This document shows positions 25,712-34,471 of a stretch of DNA of 40,330 bases, one piece after another; the first letter of the stretch is position 1, and each line of letters opens with the position of its first letter. Location of the stretch: the NCBI GenBank assembly GCA_019694895.1, contig JAIBBA010000012.1, positions 1 to 40,330 on the forward strand, given 5' to 3'. Made by a program: the position numbers and the translations under genes. The notes below the pieces were generated by a model. The model searched no databases, was not told the DNA's origin, and saw only the letters and a list, made by a program, of their open reading frames with translations. The stretch is from Chitinophagales bacterium. GTDB lineage: Bacteria > Bacteroidota > Bacteroidia > Chitinophagales > BACL12.

Positions 25712-27217
25712 TTATTCGTTGCCTCCGATGAGCGGTGTGAGTTCAACAGGGAGTACACCGTTGCTGGAGCGCAGACCACCCAAGTTGTTAATCACTTTAT
25801 CCAAATACCCTTCCTTCGAAATTTTGATAGAGGTAGATACTCCGGAAAGCGTGCTCACATCGCCATATCCGTTTGGATCTGTTTCACAGATTACTTGTGA
25901 ATTAGGACTTTCAAAGAAGGTAACGCGCGCTTTATAAATGGCATTTTTATTATTGTCGTAAACAAATACTGAAGCGATCTGAGCCATTTGGGTTACTTGA
26001 TAAATATCATCGCCGCCCATGCCACCGGGTCTGTTGGAACTAAAATAACCAACGCCATTTTTCATGGTAAAGCCATAATCATCCTGAGGTGAATTAACCG
26101 GCATGCCGAGGTTTTCGGGAGTTGACCAATGATCACCTTCGCGTTCGCATTTAAATAAATCGAATCCGCCAAATCCCGGATGATAATTACTCGCAAAATA
26201 CAAAGTGCCATCGGCTGTCATGAAGGGGTACAATTCATCTCCGGCAGTATTAATCACATCACCCATGCTTTTGGGTTCTGACCAATTGCCATTGCGCTTC
26301 ATACAATAATAAAGATCCGTTCCTCCTTTTCCGCCTTGCTTGTCTGATGCAAAAATTAAAATGTTGCCATCGGGAGTTGTTGCCGGATGACCTACTGAAT
26401 ATATTTTTGAATTGACGTTCAACGGATGAGGCGTGCCGAATTTACTGTCTACATAAGGTGCATAAAATAACTCCAGTCTAACCTGCCCATCGATGCTCAC
26501 CACTGTTCTGTTTTTATAATGGTTGCTGCGCGTAAAATACAAACCTTTAGAAGCACCATCGTAATAAGGTGCAGCATCATGATAAGGTGAGTTCACATGA
26601 TCGAGTTTATTTGTAATCCAGCTTCCGTCTGTTCGCACATCGGCTGAATATAAATCATAATAAGGCAGACCTGTATTGTTATTGATTTTTGTGCCATTAC
26701 TCTTAGCAAAAATAATTCCGTTCTTATAAATGGTCGGTGTCATTTCCGAGCCTTTGGTATTAAATGGCAATGTATCGATATAATATTGCGATGGCTTATT
26801 CATATTTGCCAATGCCCAATCGCATGTTGATGCGAGATAATATCCATCAGGTTTATAAGCCGCATATTTTAAAAAATATGTTTTTGCCGACCTGTATTTG
26901 CCGTTCATTTTAAGCAGCGTAGCATATCTAAGTAATGTACCGGCATCAGCTATATTATGTGATACGATAACGCCATACCAATGCTCGGCTTCGCTCCATT
27001 CCTCCATTCGATAATAGCAATCTGCCAATTTCACATTGACGATATAATCATATTGCTGCTCCAGATGGTCGATATAGAGTGCTGCCGCTTCCGGATAAAT
27101 TCCATTATTGTAATATTTATCCGCTTTTGCCAGAATTTCATTCTGTGCGTGCAGTGGGCTGATTCCTGAAAAAAGGATTATGATCAGACAGTAACGATAT
27201 ATAGCTTGCATGCGCAT
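25712..27217 (-). CDS. TPR-PD40 protein, PorE-like but lacking the OmpA domain
   Basis: A 501-residue exported protein (signal peptide about 1-24, ending LHAQ). In order: TPR-like helices (about 28-145), a PD40/WD40-like propeller (about 150-410) with repeats such as LYFTRSN, ILIFASDKQGGKGGTDLYY, LYFASNYHPGFGGFDLF and GYFSSNRPGGMGGDDIY, then a carboxypeptidase-regulatory-like domain to about 495. The T9SS protein PorE and many relatives have the same order but continue into a peptidoglycan-binding OmpA domain; here the protein stops first (ending LTPLIGGNE). The start codon shares one base with the stop of the porP/sprF-like gene (TGATG), so it is translationally coupled to it. A role as a periplasmic partner of the type B cargo cassette is inferred. 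Confidence 0.82.
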   Translation of the reverse strand: MRMQAIYRYCLIIILFSGISPLHAQNEILAKADKYYNNGIYPEAAALYIDHLEQQYDYIVNVKLADCYYRMEEWSEAEHWYGVIVSHNIADAGTLLRYATLLKMNGKYRSAKTYFLKYAAYKPDGYYLASTCDWALANMNKPSQYYIDTLPFNTKGSEMTPTIYKNGIIFAKSNGTKINNNTGLPYYDLYSADVRTDGSWITNKLDHVNSPYHDAAPYYDGASKGLYFTRSNHYKNRTVVSIDGQVRLELFYAPYVDSKFGTPHPLNVNSKIYSVGHPATTPDGNILIFASDKQGGKGGTDLYYCMKRNGNWSEPKSMGDVINTAGDELYPFMTADGTLYFASNYHPGFGGFDLFKCEREGDHWSTPENLGMPVNSPQDDYGFTMKNGVGYFSSNRPGGMGGDDIYQVTQMAQIASVFVYDNNKNAIYKARVTFFESPNSQVICETDPNGYGDVSTLSGVSTSIKISKEGYLDKVINNLGGLRSSNGVLPVELTPLIGGNE

Positions 27218-28176
27218 CAGAAAAATCTTGGATTAACAAACTTATTGTTATGCTTATAAAAACGATAGGTCAGGAACACCTCATGAGATGGGCTGATAAA
27301 TACCTTGTCATCTGCCAACATCGTATTGTAAGAATATCCTAAGCCGGCTTCATGTCCGGTGATCTTATTATCTGTGCTGAAAATATATTGACCCACAAAT
27401 GAGATACTTCCATTTGTTCGGTAACCACCACCTACCAATAAAACGTTGTTATATATAAAATTTAAATTCACATCCATTTGAGCAGGAATACTATCAGTAA
27501 TTTTGATCAGCAAGTCCGGCTTTATGGTAAGCTTATCATTAATCTTTATCAGTGTTCCAAGTGTACCATATACAGTTGCAACCTTGTCGAATTTTTCATC
27601 TTGAGCTACATCAGGGTTGTCATTTCCATTAGCACTTAATCCGGATAGAGACATTACAGATAATCCTACATAATAAATATCGGAATGCAGGTAAACTCCA
27701 AGACCGGCATCAGGCGACCAATAAGACTCAGAAGCCTTAGTAAAAGTGGGGTCGCCATTAATAAAGGCATCTAGCTGGCTATAATCAACTTTGTAGTTAG
27801 CGATTGAACCTTCTATCCCGATAGCTGCTGTCAGGTGATCGCTGATATGCATGCGATAGGCGTAATCAAGTCCCACAAAACTATTATTAGTAACACCTAG
27901 TTTATCGTGATAGATTTTCAGTCCAAGTCCAACATTATCATTTGCGAGCGGAGTATGCAATGTGAATGATTCGGTCCCCGGAGCGCCTTGAACATTGGTG
28001 CTATGTCGGTGTAAAAAGAATCCGGCCTCTATACCGCCTTTGCTACCTGCATATGCAGGATTGAATACCAACTGATTCAAATGATATTGCTCAAATAAAG
28101 GCGGTAACTGCGCATACAATGCATTTGCACTGCATAACATCAGCAATAGGAGTGTGCTTTGGTATAATTTCTTCAT
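27217..28176 (-). CDS. PorP/SprF family T9SS outer membrane protein
   Basis: A 319-residue outer membrane beta-barrel of the PorP/SprF family (signal peptide about 1-22, ending LYAQ). The family opening PLFEQYHLNQLVFNPAYAGS is clear, followed by alternating amphipathic strands and an ending YRFYKHNN. Members of this family are needed for surface attachment or export of T9SS cargo with type B C-terminal domains, and each is often encoded beside its cargo. That holds here: the upstream gene ends in a type B domain and overlaps by 4 nt (ATGA), and the downstream PorE-like gene overlaps by 1 nt. It is therefore probably the dedicated partner of the 28173-29411 protein. Confidence 0.92.
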   Translation of the reverse strand: MKKLYQSTLLLLMLCSANALYAQLPPLFEQYHLNQLVFNPAYAGSKGGIEAGFFLHRHSTNVQGAPGTESFTLHTPLANDNVGLGLKIYHDKLGVTNNSFVGLDYAYRMHISDHLTAAIGIEGSIANYKVDYSQLDAFINGDPTFTKASESYWSPDAGLGVYLHSDIYYVGLSVMSLSGLSANGNDNPDVAQDEKFDKVATVYGTLGTLIKINDKLTIKPDLLIKITDSIPAQMDVNLNFIYNNVLLVGGGYRTNGSISFVGQYIFSTDNKITGHEAGLGYSYNTMLADDKVFISPSHEVFLTYRFYKHNNKFVNPRFF

Positions 28177-29411
28177 CGTTTGACTACAATAAAGCCGGAT
28201 AATGGATCAGGCAGTCCTTCTATACGAATCACATAAAAATAAGTGCCCTCAGGAACGTTACCTGATGACGAAATAAATTCCACATTTGACGTGCCATCCC
28301 ATACATCTGAGGTGGCAAGCTTTTCTTTCTCAAATACAAGACTGCTGTTGCGGTCATATATATTCACGTTGTATTTAATTCCCGATTCAAGTCCTTCGAT
28401 GGTGAGCATATCATTAATACCATCACCATTTGGCGAGAAGGAGTTCGGCACATGAATTGCTTCTGCGGGAATTTCCGGCTCTTCAATTTTCATATGCACA
28501 TATGCAGTATCGCAGTATGGAGGACAATTATTGTCGCAAACAACATATCTGAAATCATCGGTGCCAACAACAAAAGGAATATATTTGATGGTATTATCTG
28601 CATTAATTGTTGCTGTTCCGGTCATGCCGTCAGCAATGATCTCTGAAACGATCATAGCATCGCCATCACCATCAAAATCGTTTAATAAAACAGGTATATC
28701 AATAGTATCGATAACTACTACTGTTGCTGTGTCATTTAATGCAGAAGGTGGATTGAAATTTGTAGTTTGCACATCTACACATACAGTTGCTGTATCGCAA
28801 TAAATATCGGAACCTATTTTACAAATCTTGTAAATGAAGCAATCCTCTCCATACACACAAGGGAAAGGTTCATAAAAAACAGCTTCACCGAAAATGATGG
28901 TTGTTGCACCATAATCTGCATCGTCGATAATGGTAAATTCAAGGCCTTCGTTATCTACATCAATATCATTTAGTAATGGTTCGATATTGAGCGGTGTATT
29001 TACATAAGTTTCAACTGCATCATCAACAGCGATTGGTTTATCGGGAACAGGGTTGATAGTAATGATTACACTTGTTGTTCCACAAATGTCGGGATCTGTA
29101 TTAGCACATCCGGTATATTCAAAATTGTCGGTGCCATAGTAGTCGTCATTAGGTGAATAGATCAGCAGGTCATTCACTGCGTCAACCGTAACGGTTCCAT
29201 GCAATGGCAAAGTTGCTATGTTCAGGTATACATCCGTGACACCGGTAGTATTGAGATCGTTTGCCATAACGTCCATGGTAACATCAGGAACATCTTCGTT
29301 GATCTCGTAAAAATCAGGGGCTGCATCATATGATTGAGCATGAACCATAGAGGAAGAACCCAATATGGAAAACAATATGCTTGTTATGATCCCTGCGTAG
29401 CGCTGCATCAT
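28173..29411 (-). CDS. Surface protein with Ig-like repeats and type B T9SS CTD
   Basis: A 412-residue secreted protein: signal peptide about 1-26 (ending VHAQ), three bacterial Ig/cadherin-like repeats, and a gliding-motility-associated (type B) C-terminal domain. Repeats are recognisable by ANDLNTTG, AVDDAVETYV...LLNDIDVDNEG and ALNDTATVVV...LLNDFDGDGD, each separated by cysteine-rich stretches (CANTDPDICG, CKIGSDIYC, CDNNCPPYC) that suggest disulfides. The CTD begins HVPNSFSPNGDGINDML and ends GFIVVKR. It is first of a three-gene coupled unit with a PorP/SprF protein and a PorE-like protein. A near -7 element (TATTTTTA, 29416-29423) lies just before the ATG. It probably acts as a small surface adhesin; this is not shown. 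Confidence 0.88.
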   Translation of the reverse strand: MMQRYAGIITSILFSILGSSSMVHAQSYDAAPDFYEINEDVPDVTMDVMANDLNTTGVTDVYLNIATLPLHGTVTVDAVNDLLIYSPNDDYYGTDNFEYTGCANTDPDICGTTSVIITINPVPDKPIAVDDAVETYVNTPLNIEPLLNDIDVDNEGLEFTIIDDADYGATTIIFGEAVFYEPFPCVYGEDCFIYKICKIGSDIYCDTATVCVDVQTTNFNPPSALNDTATVVVIDTIDIPVLLNDFDGDGDAMIVSEIIADGMTGTATINADNTIKYIPFVVGTDDFRYVVCDNNCPPYCDTAYVHMKIEEPEIPAEAIHVPNSFSPNGDGINDMLTIEGLESGIKYNVNIYDRNSSLVFEKEKLATSDVWDGTSNVEFISSSGNVPEGTYFYVIRIEGLPDPLSGFIVVKR

Positions 29412-29428
29412 CAGGTAAAAATAGAGAT

Positions 29429-31057
29429 TTATTCTTCATTTAAAAACGAGTAACGGAAATCCACCGGTGGAACAAAGTTCTCCTTGATGGTTCTTGGCGA
29501 CACCCATCGCAACAGATTCAGGATGCTTCCTGCCTTATCGTTGGTTCCCGAAGCCCTTGCACCGCCAAATGGCTGCTGACCTACAACTGCACCTGTTGGC
29601 TTGTCATTAATGTAGAAGTTTCCGGCAGCATGGCGAAGAGCGACGGTAGCCTCGACTACAGCATATCTATCTTGTGAAAAAATAGCTCCTGTCAGGGCAT
29701 AAGGTGAAGTGTTATTCACTACCTGCAAGGTTTCCGACCACTTTTCGGCATCGTATACATGTATTGTCAGCACCGGTCCGAAGATCTCCTCGCACATGGT
29801 TCTGTACGACGGGTCTTTAGCCAAAATAACGGTTGGTGCTATAAAATAACCCTTTGATTTATCATAAGTTCCGCCGGCAATTATCTCCTGACCATCGGCT
29901 TTTGCTTTGGCAATATAACCGCTTATGGAGTCAAATGCCTTTTCGTCGATAACAGCATTTATGAAGTTCGAAAAGTCCTCAATCCCGCCCATTTTCATTT
30001 CAGCAAGATCAGTGACAAGGTAACGCTTCACTTCTTCCCACATATTTGAAGGAATATAAGCGCGAGATGCTGCTGAACATTTCTGTCCCTGAAACTCAAA
30101 AGCACCGCGGCTCAAGGCTGTTGCCACTTGTTTTGGATGGGCGCTTGGATGTGCGATTACGAAATCCTTACCACCGGTTTCGCCCACAATGCGCGGATAT
30201 GTTTTGTAAACATGAATATTGTCGCCAATGGTCTTCCAAATGGTGCGGAAAACCTCCGTACTGCCTGTAAAGTGGATACCGGCGAAGTCAGGATGGCTAA
30301 AAATCACCTTTCCGGCTTCACTTCCGCTTACGTGAACAAGGTTGATAACGCCGTCGGGAAGTCCGGCTTCACGAAGTATTTCCATGATCACCCAGGCAGA
30401 ATATATCTGCGTATTGGAGGTCTTCCAAACAACGGTATTGCCCATCATGGCAGGCGCTGTTGGCAGGTTTCCGCCTATTGAAGTGAAGTTAAAAGGTGAA
30501 AGTGCGAAAACAAATCCTTCCAAAGCCCTATGTTCCATGCGATTCCAGATACCGGGAGCACTTTCCGGTTGATCGGAATACACTTGCTGCATGAACTCGG
30601 CATTAAATCGCCAGAAATCAATCAGTTCACAGGCAGAATCGATCTCCGCCTGAAATGGATTCTTACTCTGTCCGAGCATGGTGGCAGCATTCATCTTGTA
30701 TCGATAAGGTCCTGCCAGCAACTCAGCAGCTTTCAGGAAAATGGCTGCACGGTCTTCCCATGGCGTATTTTCCCATGCTTGCTTTGCCGTCAATGCCGCG
30801 TCGATAGCCATTTTTACATGCTCTGCCCCACCCTGATGGTAATGGCCAAGCGTATGGGCAATTTCATGCGGAGGATGAATTGCTACCGTTTTTCCGGTGC
30901 GCACTTCCTTTCCGCCAATAAACATGGGTATATCTACAGAAATAGCCTTAAGGTCCGCAATTGCCTGCTTTAAGGCTTTGCGTTCAGGACTGCCGGGAGC
31001 GTAGCCTTTTACCGGTTCATTCAGGGCTTTAGGTATGCGAAAAATAGCGTTAGACAT
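29429..31057 (-). CDS. pruA: 1-pyrroline-5-carboxylate dehydrogenase
   Basis: A 542-residue aldehyde dehydrogenase of the P5CDH group, which oxidises glutamate semialdehyde (from proline or ornithine) to glutamate with NAD. The catalytic cysteine lies in FQGQKCSAAS near residue 326 and the general-base glutamate in VGETGGKDF near 292; FTGSTEVF and the C-terminal QQPFGGARASGTNDKAG are typical. The start is the ATG at 31057 (MSNAIFRIP): length and N terminus match the family, and a promoter element lies 20 bp upstream. A longer frame exists but would run past the promoter. No proline dehydrogenase gene is nearby. Confidence 0.93.
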   Translation of the reverse strand: MSNAIFRIPKALNEPVKGYAPGSPERKALKQAIADLKAISVDIPMFIGGKEVRTGKTVAIHPPHEIAHTLGHYHQGGAEHVKMAIDAALTAKQAWENTPWEDRAAIFLKAAELLAGPYRYKMNAATMLGQSKNPFQAEIDSACELIDFWRFNAEFMQQVYSDQPESAPGIWNRMEHRALEGFVFALSPFNFTSIGGNLPTAPAMMGNTVVWKTSNTQIYSAWVIMEILREAGLPDGVINLVHVSGSEAGKVIFSHPDFAGIHFTGSTEVFRTIWKTIGDNIHVYKTYPRIVGETGGKDFVIAHPSAHPKQVATALSRGAFEFQGQKCSAASRAYIPSNMWEEVKRYLVTDLAEMKMGGIEDFSNFINAVIDEKAFDSISGYIAKAKADGQEIIAGGTYDKSKGYFIAPTVILAKDPSYRTMCEEIFGPVLTIHVYDAEKWSETLQVVNNTSPYALTGAIFSQDRYAVVEATVALRHAAGNFYINDKPTGAVVGQQPFGGARASGTNDKAGSILNLLRWVSPRTIKENFVPPVDFRYSFLNEE

Positions 31058-31076
31058 AGTAATTTCAACTTTGCTG

Positions 31077-31084
31077 CAAAGATA
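31077..31084 (-). promoter_or_regulatory. P5C dehydrogenase -7 promoter element
   Basis: TATCTTTG on the minus strand matches TAnnTTTG exactly, with a predicted leader of about 16 nt to the ATG at 31057. No convincing -33 element. Confidence 0.5.
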
Positions 31085-31249
31085 GGGCTTTAGCCATGGA
31101 AATCGACTGTTGATAAACACTTTTAGGTTGGTAAACGGCACTACTTCTATCAAAACTCAGACATTGCTCAAATGCAGATTTTACAGCACCTTTGTATAAA
31201 TAGGCGCGCTTTTTGCATATAAAGGCGGTTTATTACTTAATTCACAGGC

Positions 31250-32179
31250 ATGCATAAACTTTCTACCTACAGTTTCGGTATTGTATTTTCCTTATTGCTG
31301 TTATTACTCCCTTCATGGGCATCGGCACAATCGCGCACGCAGCAATTCAATCAGTTGCTGGACAAAAACGATACTGCCAGAGCGCAGGTGCTCCTTACGC
31401 AATGGAAAAAAGATGTGCCCGGTGATCCGGAATGGTATGTTGCCAGGTACAATTTTCTTGTTTGGAGCAGCATGAAGAGTATTGTTACCATAGGCAGCAA
31501 TCCGAAGGGCAATAATTACATGGAGATAACACCAACGGATACCTCTGTAGATGCCACACCGCAATTCATGTATGCCGATGTCTATTATCAGCCAAAACAA
31601 GTAGCATCTGCTATTGCATGCATAGATTCTGCGATTGCATTATTCCCCGATAGGCTCGACCTGCGATTTGGTAAAATCTATTTATTGGGAGAAACTCAAT
31701 CTTATCAGGCATTTGCTGATGAAATAGTTAAAACCATCCATTACGGGGCAACATTTAATCATAACTGGAAATGGACCGATGGTTTAGCAATTGATGGAGG
31801 AATTGCCTCATTTAATGAATCGATACAATCATATATTGTTCAATTGTATGATACTAACGTAGATAGCCTTGGCGTGCAAATTGGACAAATCGCAACAGCG
31901 GTATTACAATACGATCCAAACAATATCGAAAACTTGTCAAATCTTGCTATTAGTTATATGCTGGCGAGTAACTATGAGGAAGCCTTGACGCCACTGCTTA
32001 AAGCTGAAACTGTTGATCCGACGGATGCCATAGTATTGAGTAATATCGCATTTTGCTATCATCGCATCAACAATAAGGAACAGGCGATTGCTTATTACGA
32101 AAAATCAATCAAATACGGCGATAGGGAAATGAAAGCGTTTTCCTATGAACAAATACAATTAATTAATTCGGAAAAATAG
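31250..32179 (+). CDS. Exported TPR repeat protein
   Basis: A 309-residue protein with a signal peptide (about 1-27, ending SWASAQ) and TPR-type helical repeats, clearest in the C-terminal third (NIENLSNLAISYMLASNYEEAL, then AIVLSNIAFCYHRINNKEQAI). It probably acts as a periplasmic binding scaffold; the partner is unknown. Its stop codon is 1 bp from the start of the GNAT gene, so the two are co-transcribed. The 192-bp divergent gap to the P5C dehydrogenase gene contains no exact plus-strand -7 element. Confidence 0.8.
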   Translation: MHKLSTYSFGIVFSLLLLLLPSWASAQSRTQQFNQLLDKNDTARAQVLLTQWKKDVPGDPEWYVARYNFLVWSSMKSIVTIGSNPKGNNYMEITPTDTSVDATPQFMYADVYYQPKQVASAIACIDSAIALFPDRLDLRFGKIYLLGETQSYQAFADEIVKTIHYGATFNHNWKWTDGLAIDGGIASFNESIQSYIVQLYDTNVDSLGVQIGQIATAVLQYDPNNIENLSNLAISYMLASNYEEALTPLLKAETVDPTDAIVLSNIAFCYHRINNKEQAIAYYEKSIKYGDREMKAFSYEQIQLINSEK

Positions 32180-32180
32180 T

Positions 32181-32702
32181 ATGGATTGGGTCATTGAAAC
32201 TCCAAGATTATTGCTGCGCGAATTAAATACCGACGACGCACAATTTTTCTTTGACTTAAATAATGATCCCGAAGTGATTAGATACACAGGCGATGTTGCA
32301 TTTGAAAGTATAGATGCAGCCAGGCAATTTTTGGCCGGATATGATCACTTCAAAAAATATGGTTTTGGTCGCTGGGCAATGGCGACAAAATCAGAGCACA
32401 AGCTTGTTGGCTGGTGTGGATTGAAATATTCCTCTGATGCGAATGAATATGACCTCGGATTTCGGCTATTTAAGAATGAATGGGGAAAAGATTTTGCCAC
32501 GGAAGCGGGAATTGCATGTTTAACAGCAGGCTTTCAAAAATTTAATATGCCGATGATCGTCGGTCGTGCGTTGAAAGCGAATATAGGCTCTATCAGAGTT
32601 TTGGAAAAATGTGGTATGCGTTACTGGAAAGATGTTGAAGAGCACGATAATGAGGCCGTGGTTTACAGATGCTTCCCTGAAGATTTAAATAATTTATTGT
32701 GA
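32181..32702 (+). CDS. GNAT family N-acetyltransferase
   Basis: A 173-residue acetyltransferase of the RimJ/RimL-like GNAT group, with the usual opening IETPRLLLRELNTDDAQFFFDL, a central LVGWCGLKY strand, a possible acetyl-CoA loop FKNEWGKDFATEA (a variant of the RxxGxG motif) and ANIGSIRVLEKCGM. It acetylates an amino group of a protein, peptide or small molecule; the substrate is unknown. It is encoded between the TPR gene (1 bp upstream) and the esterase gene (24 bp downstream), probably in one transcript. Confidence 0.9.
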   Translation: MDWVIETPRLLLRELNTDDAQFFFDLNNDPEVIRYTGDVAFESIDAARQFLAGYDHFKKYGFGRWAMATKSEHKLVGWCGLKYSSDANEYDLGFRLFKNEWGKDFATEAGIACLTAGFQKFNMPMIVGRALKANIGSIRVLEKCGMRYWKDVEEHDNEAVVYRCFPEDLNNLL

Positions 32703-32726
32703 TATCATTTAAAGAAATAAATCAAT

Positions 32727-33869
32727 ATGCGTAAACTCATCAGTTTTTTATCCTGTATTTTTCTTGCCGGAATCATGCACGCACAGGTGACAATTATTGA
32801 CAGCATTTATAGTGGAGGCATGTACCGCAATTACCGCATGTATATACCAACAGCATATGATGGATCTGAGGCTGTGCCCTTATTATTTAATTTACATGGT
32901 TACAGTTCCGACAATTTCGGTCAGGCATTGTATGCAAATTTTAATCCAATTGCCGACACAGCGGGTTTTATCACTGTGCTTCCGAATGGCACTTTTGATG
33001 CGTTTGGGTTACGCTATTGGAATTGTTTTGTTGCACCCGGCATTGGTGTCGACGATGTGCAATTTTTATCAGACCTTATAGATTCTGTTGCCGCAGAATA
33101 TAATATCGACCTCAATAGAGTCTATTCTACAGGAATGAGCAACGGTGGTTTCATGAGTTATACGTTGGCATGTGAATTAAGCGAGCGCATAGCGGCAATA
33201 GCCAGCGTGGCAGGAACTATTGACAAAGACAGACTCTCCTATTGCAATGCGCAACACAATGTTCCTGTTTTACATTTTCATGGCACCGCTGATCCGACGG
33301 TGCCCTACGGCGACAACCTTGCATTTTTTTCGGTGGATTCAGTAATTAATTACTGGGTAGCGCATAATCATACGGATGCCACACCTGTATTCACAGAAGT
33401 ACCGGACATTGTGACAACGGATGGCAGCACTGCCGAACATTATGTTTATGGCAATGGCTGGACAGACAGCAGAGTAGAATTATACAAGATTATTGGTGGT
33501 GAACACACGTGGCCGGGCACAGCAATCACCTTTCTTGGAATTACCAATCAGGATGTGAATGCCTGTAAAGAGATCTGGCGTTTTTTAAGTCAATATCGAC
33601 TTGATGAATTAAGTTCTGTTGACCCTTTAACAGACAATGACCTTGTTCAAATAAACCCGAATCCCGCTGATCAATTTCTTGTTATTAATTCCAAATTTTC
33701 AATCAATGGTGTTGAAATAATTAACATGAATGGTCAAATAATCAAACAATTCAATCCTGCCGGCGCAACTCAAGTGAACATACCACTTTCAGAATTAGCG
33801 CAAGGTTTATATTTGATCAAAATCAGCACAGGCGATACTTACATCACCCAAAGATTTATCAAACAATAA
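32727..33869 (+). CDS. Secreted CE1/PHB-depolymerase-like esterase, T9SS type A CTD
   Basis: A 380-residue alpha/beta hydrolase exported by the T9SS. Signal peptide about 1-20; catalytic domain to about 290 with oxyanion-hole LHGYSSDN, nucleophile S138 in GMSNGG, D189 in GTADPTVPY and H260 in GGEHTWPG; then a type A sorting domain (INPNPADQFLVI ... ELAQGLYLIKI). Relatives are feruloyl/acetyl xylan esterases (CE1), LpqC-type proteins and polyhydroxyalkanoate depolymerases; the substrate is therefore an ester on a polymer, not further resolved. It is last in a TPR-GNAT-esterase run on the plus strand; the next gene is convergent 29 bp on, with no clear terminator. Confidence 0.88.
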   Translation: MRKLISFLSCIFLAGIMHAQVTIIDSIYSGGMYRNYRMYIPTAYDGSEAVPLLFNLHGYSSDNFGQALYANFNPIADTAGFITVLPNGTFDAFGLRYWNCFVAPGIGVDDVQFLSDLIDSVAAEYNIDLNRVYSTGMSNGGFMSYTLACELSERIAAIASVAGTIDKDRLSYCNAQHNVPVLHFHGTADPTVPYGDNLAFFSVDSVINYWVAHNHTDATPVFTEVPDIVTTDGSTAEHYVYGNGWTDSRVELYKIIGGEHTWPGTAITFLGITNQDVNACKEIWRFLSQYRLDELSSVDPLTDNDLVQINPNPADQFLVINSKFSINGVEIINMNGQIIKQFNPAGATQVNIPLSELAQGLYLIKISTGDTYITQRFIKQ

Positions 33870-33898
33870 TATTTTAACCAGGTTATTTTTGTGCGCGA

Positions 33899-34390
33899 TT
33901 ACTTTGTTTTGCGCATGCACACCATATTGTAGCTATCCACCTTTTGCACATTATACCAAGTGCCATTATAAGTGTACAATGAAACAGCTTGTGTTCCTGC
34001 AGCTTCGGTAGAAGTCCAGAGTGTGTAGCTGTCTGACCAATTAAATTTATCGATATTCAAATAAATCAAGGCTGCTTCATCTTTGGCAGGCAGATACCAA
34101 TCGTCATGACCGCCGGCTGTGCTATTCTCACAAACTTGAGCCGCATATGGTTTATTGTCAAACCCGGGATTATCGCCTACCGCAACAACAATAGCTTTTG
34201 AATTTAATGCCCCATCCGTTTCACTGCGAGTAGCCACACCAATCTCTTCATAACCACCCCAAGTAATTTTTGCTTCTTTAGTAAGATCGAGCACTTCATA
34301 ACTTTGTTCAGCGCTGCTGATTGGAACAATAGTTTGAGCTTGAGCCTGAACAATTAAGCCGCAAGTCAATATGGTCAGAAAGATTTTCAT
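33899..34390 (-). CDS. Exported DUF1566/Lcl-type domain protein
   Basis: A 163-residue exported protein: signal peptide about 1-18 (ending QAQA), then a domain resembling DUF1566/Lcl C-terminal proteins, recognised by GGHDDWYLPAKDEAALIY (equivalent to GWRLPTxxEL), a central WTSTEA and the C-terminal VCMRK. The family occurs in surface or secreted proteins; its function is unknown. The start is the ATG at 34390. A near-match TATCTTTA lies about 50 bp upstream. It is convergent with the esterase gene and follows the dioxygenase gene by 81 bp. Confidence 0.75.
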   Translation of the reverse strand: MKIFLTILTCGLIVQAQAQTIVPISSAEQSYEVLDLTKEAKITWGGYEEIGVATRSETDGALNSKAIVVAVGDNPGFDNKPYAAQVCENSTAGGHDDWYLPAKDEAALIYLNIDKFNWSDSYTLWTSTEAAGTQAVSLYTYNGTWYNVQKVDSYNMVCMRKTK

Positions 34391-34471
34391 TTGATACGGA
34401 TTTGAATTGGGTTAAATAAAGGGTTGTCTACTAAAGATATAACAAAATATTAAATTTCGACATGCAGTCAT

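Noticed and set aside
30530-30973. Antisense open frame inside the P5C dehydrogenase gene
   Set aside because: Entirely opposite a conserved gene with no recognisable protein features.
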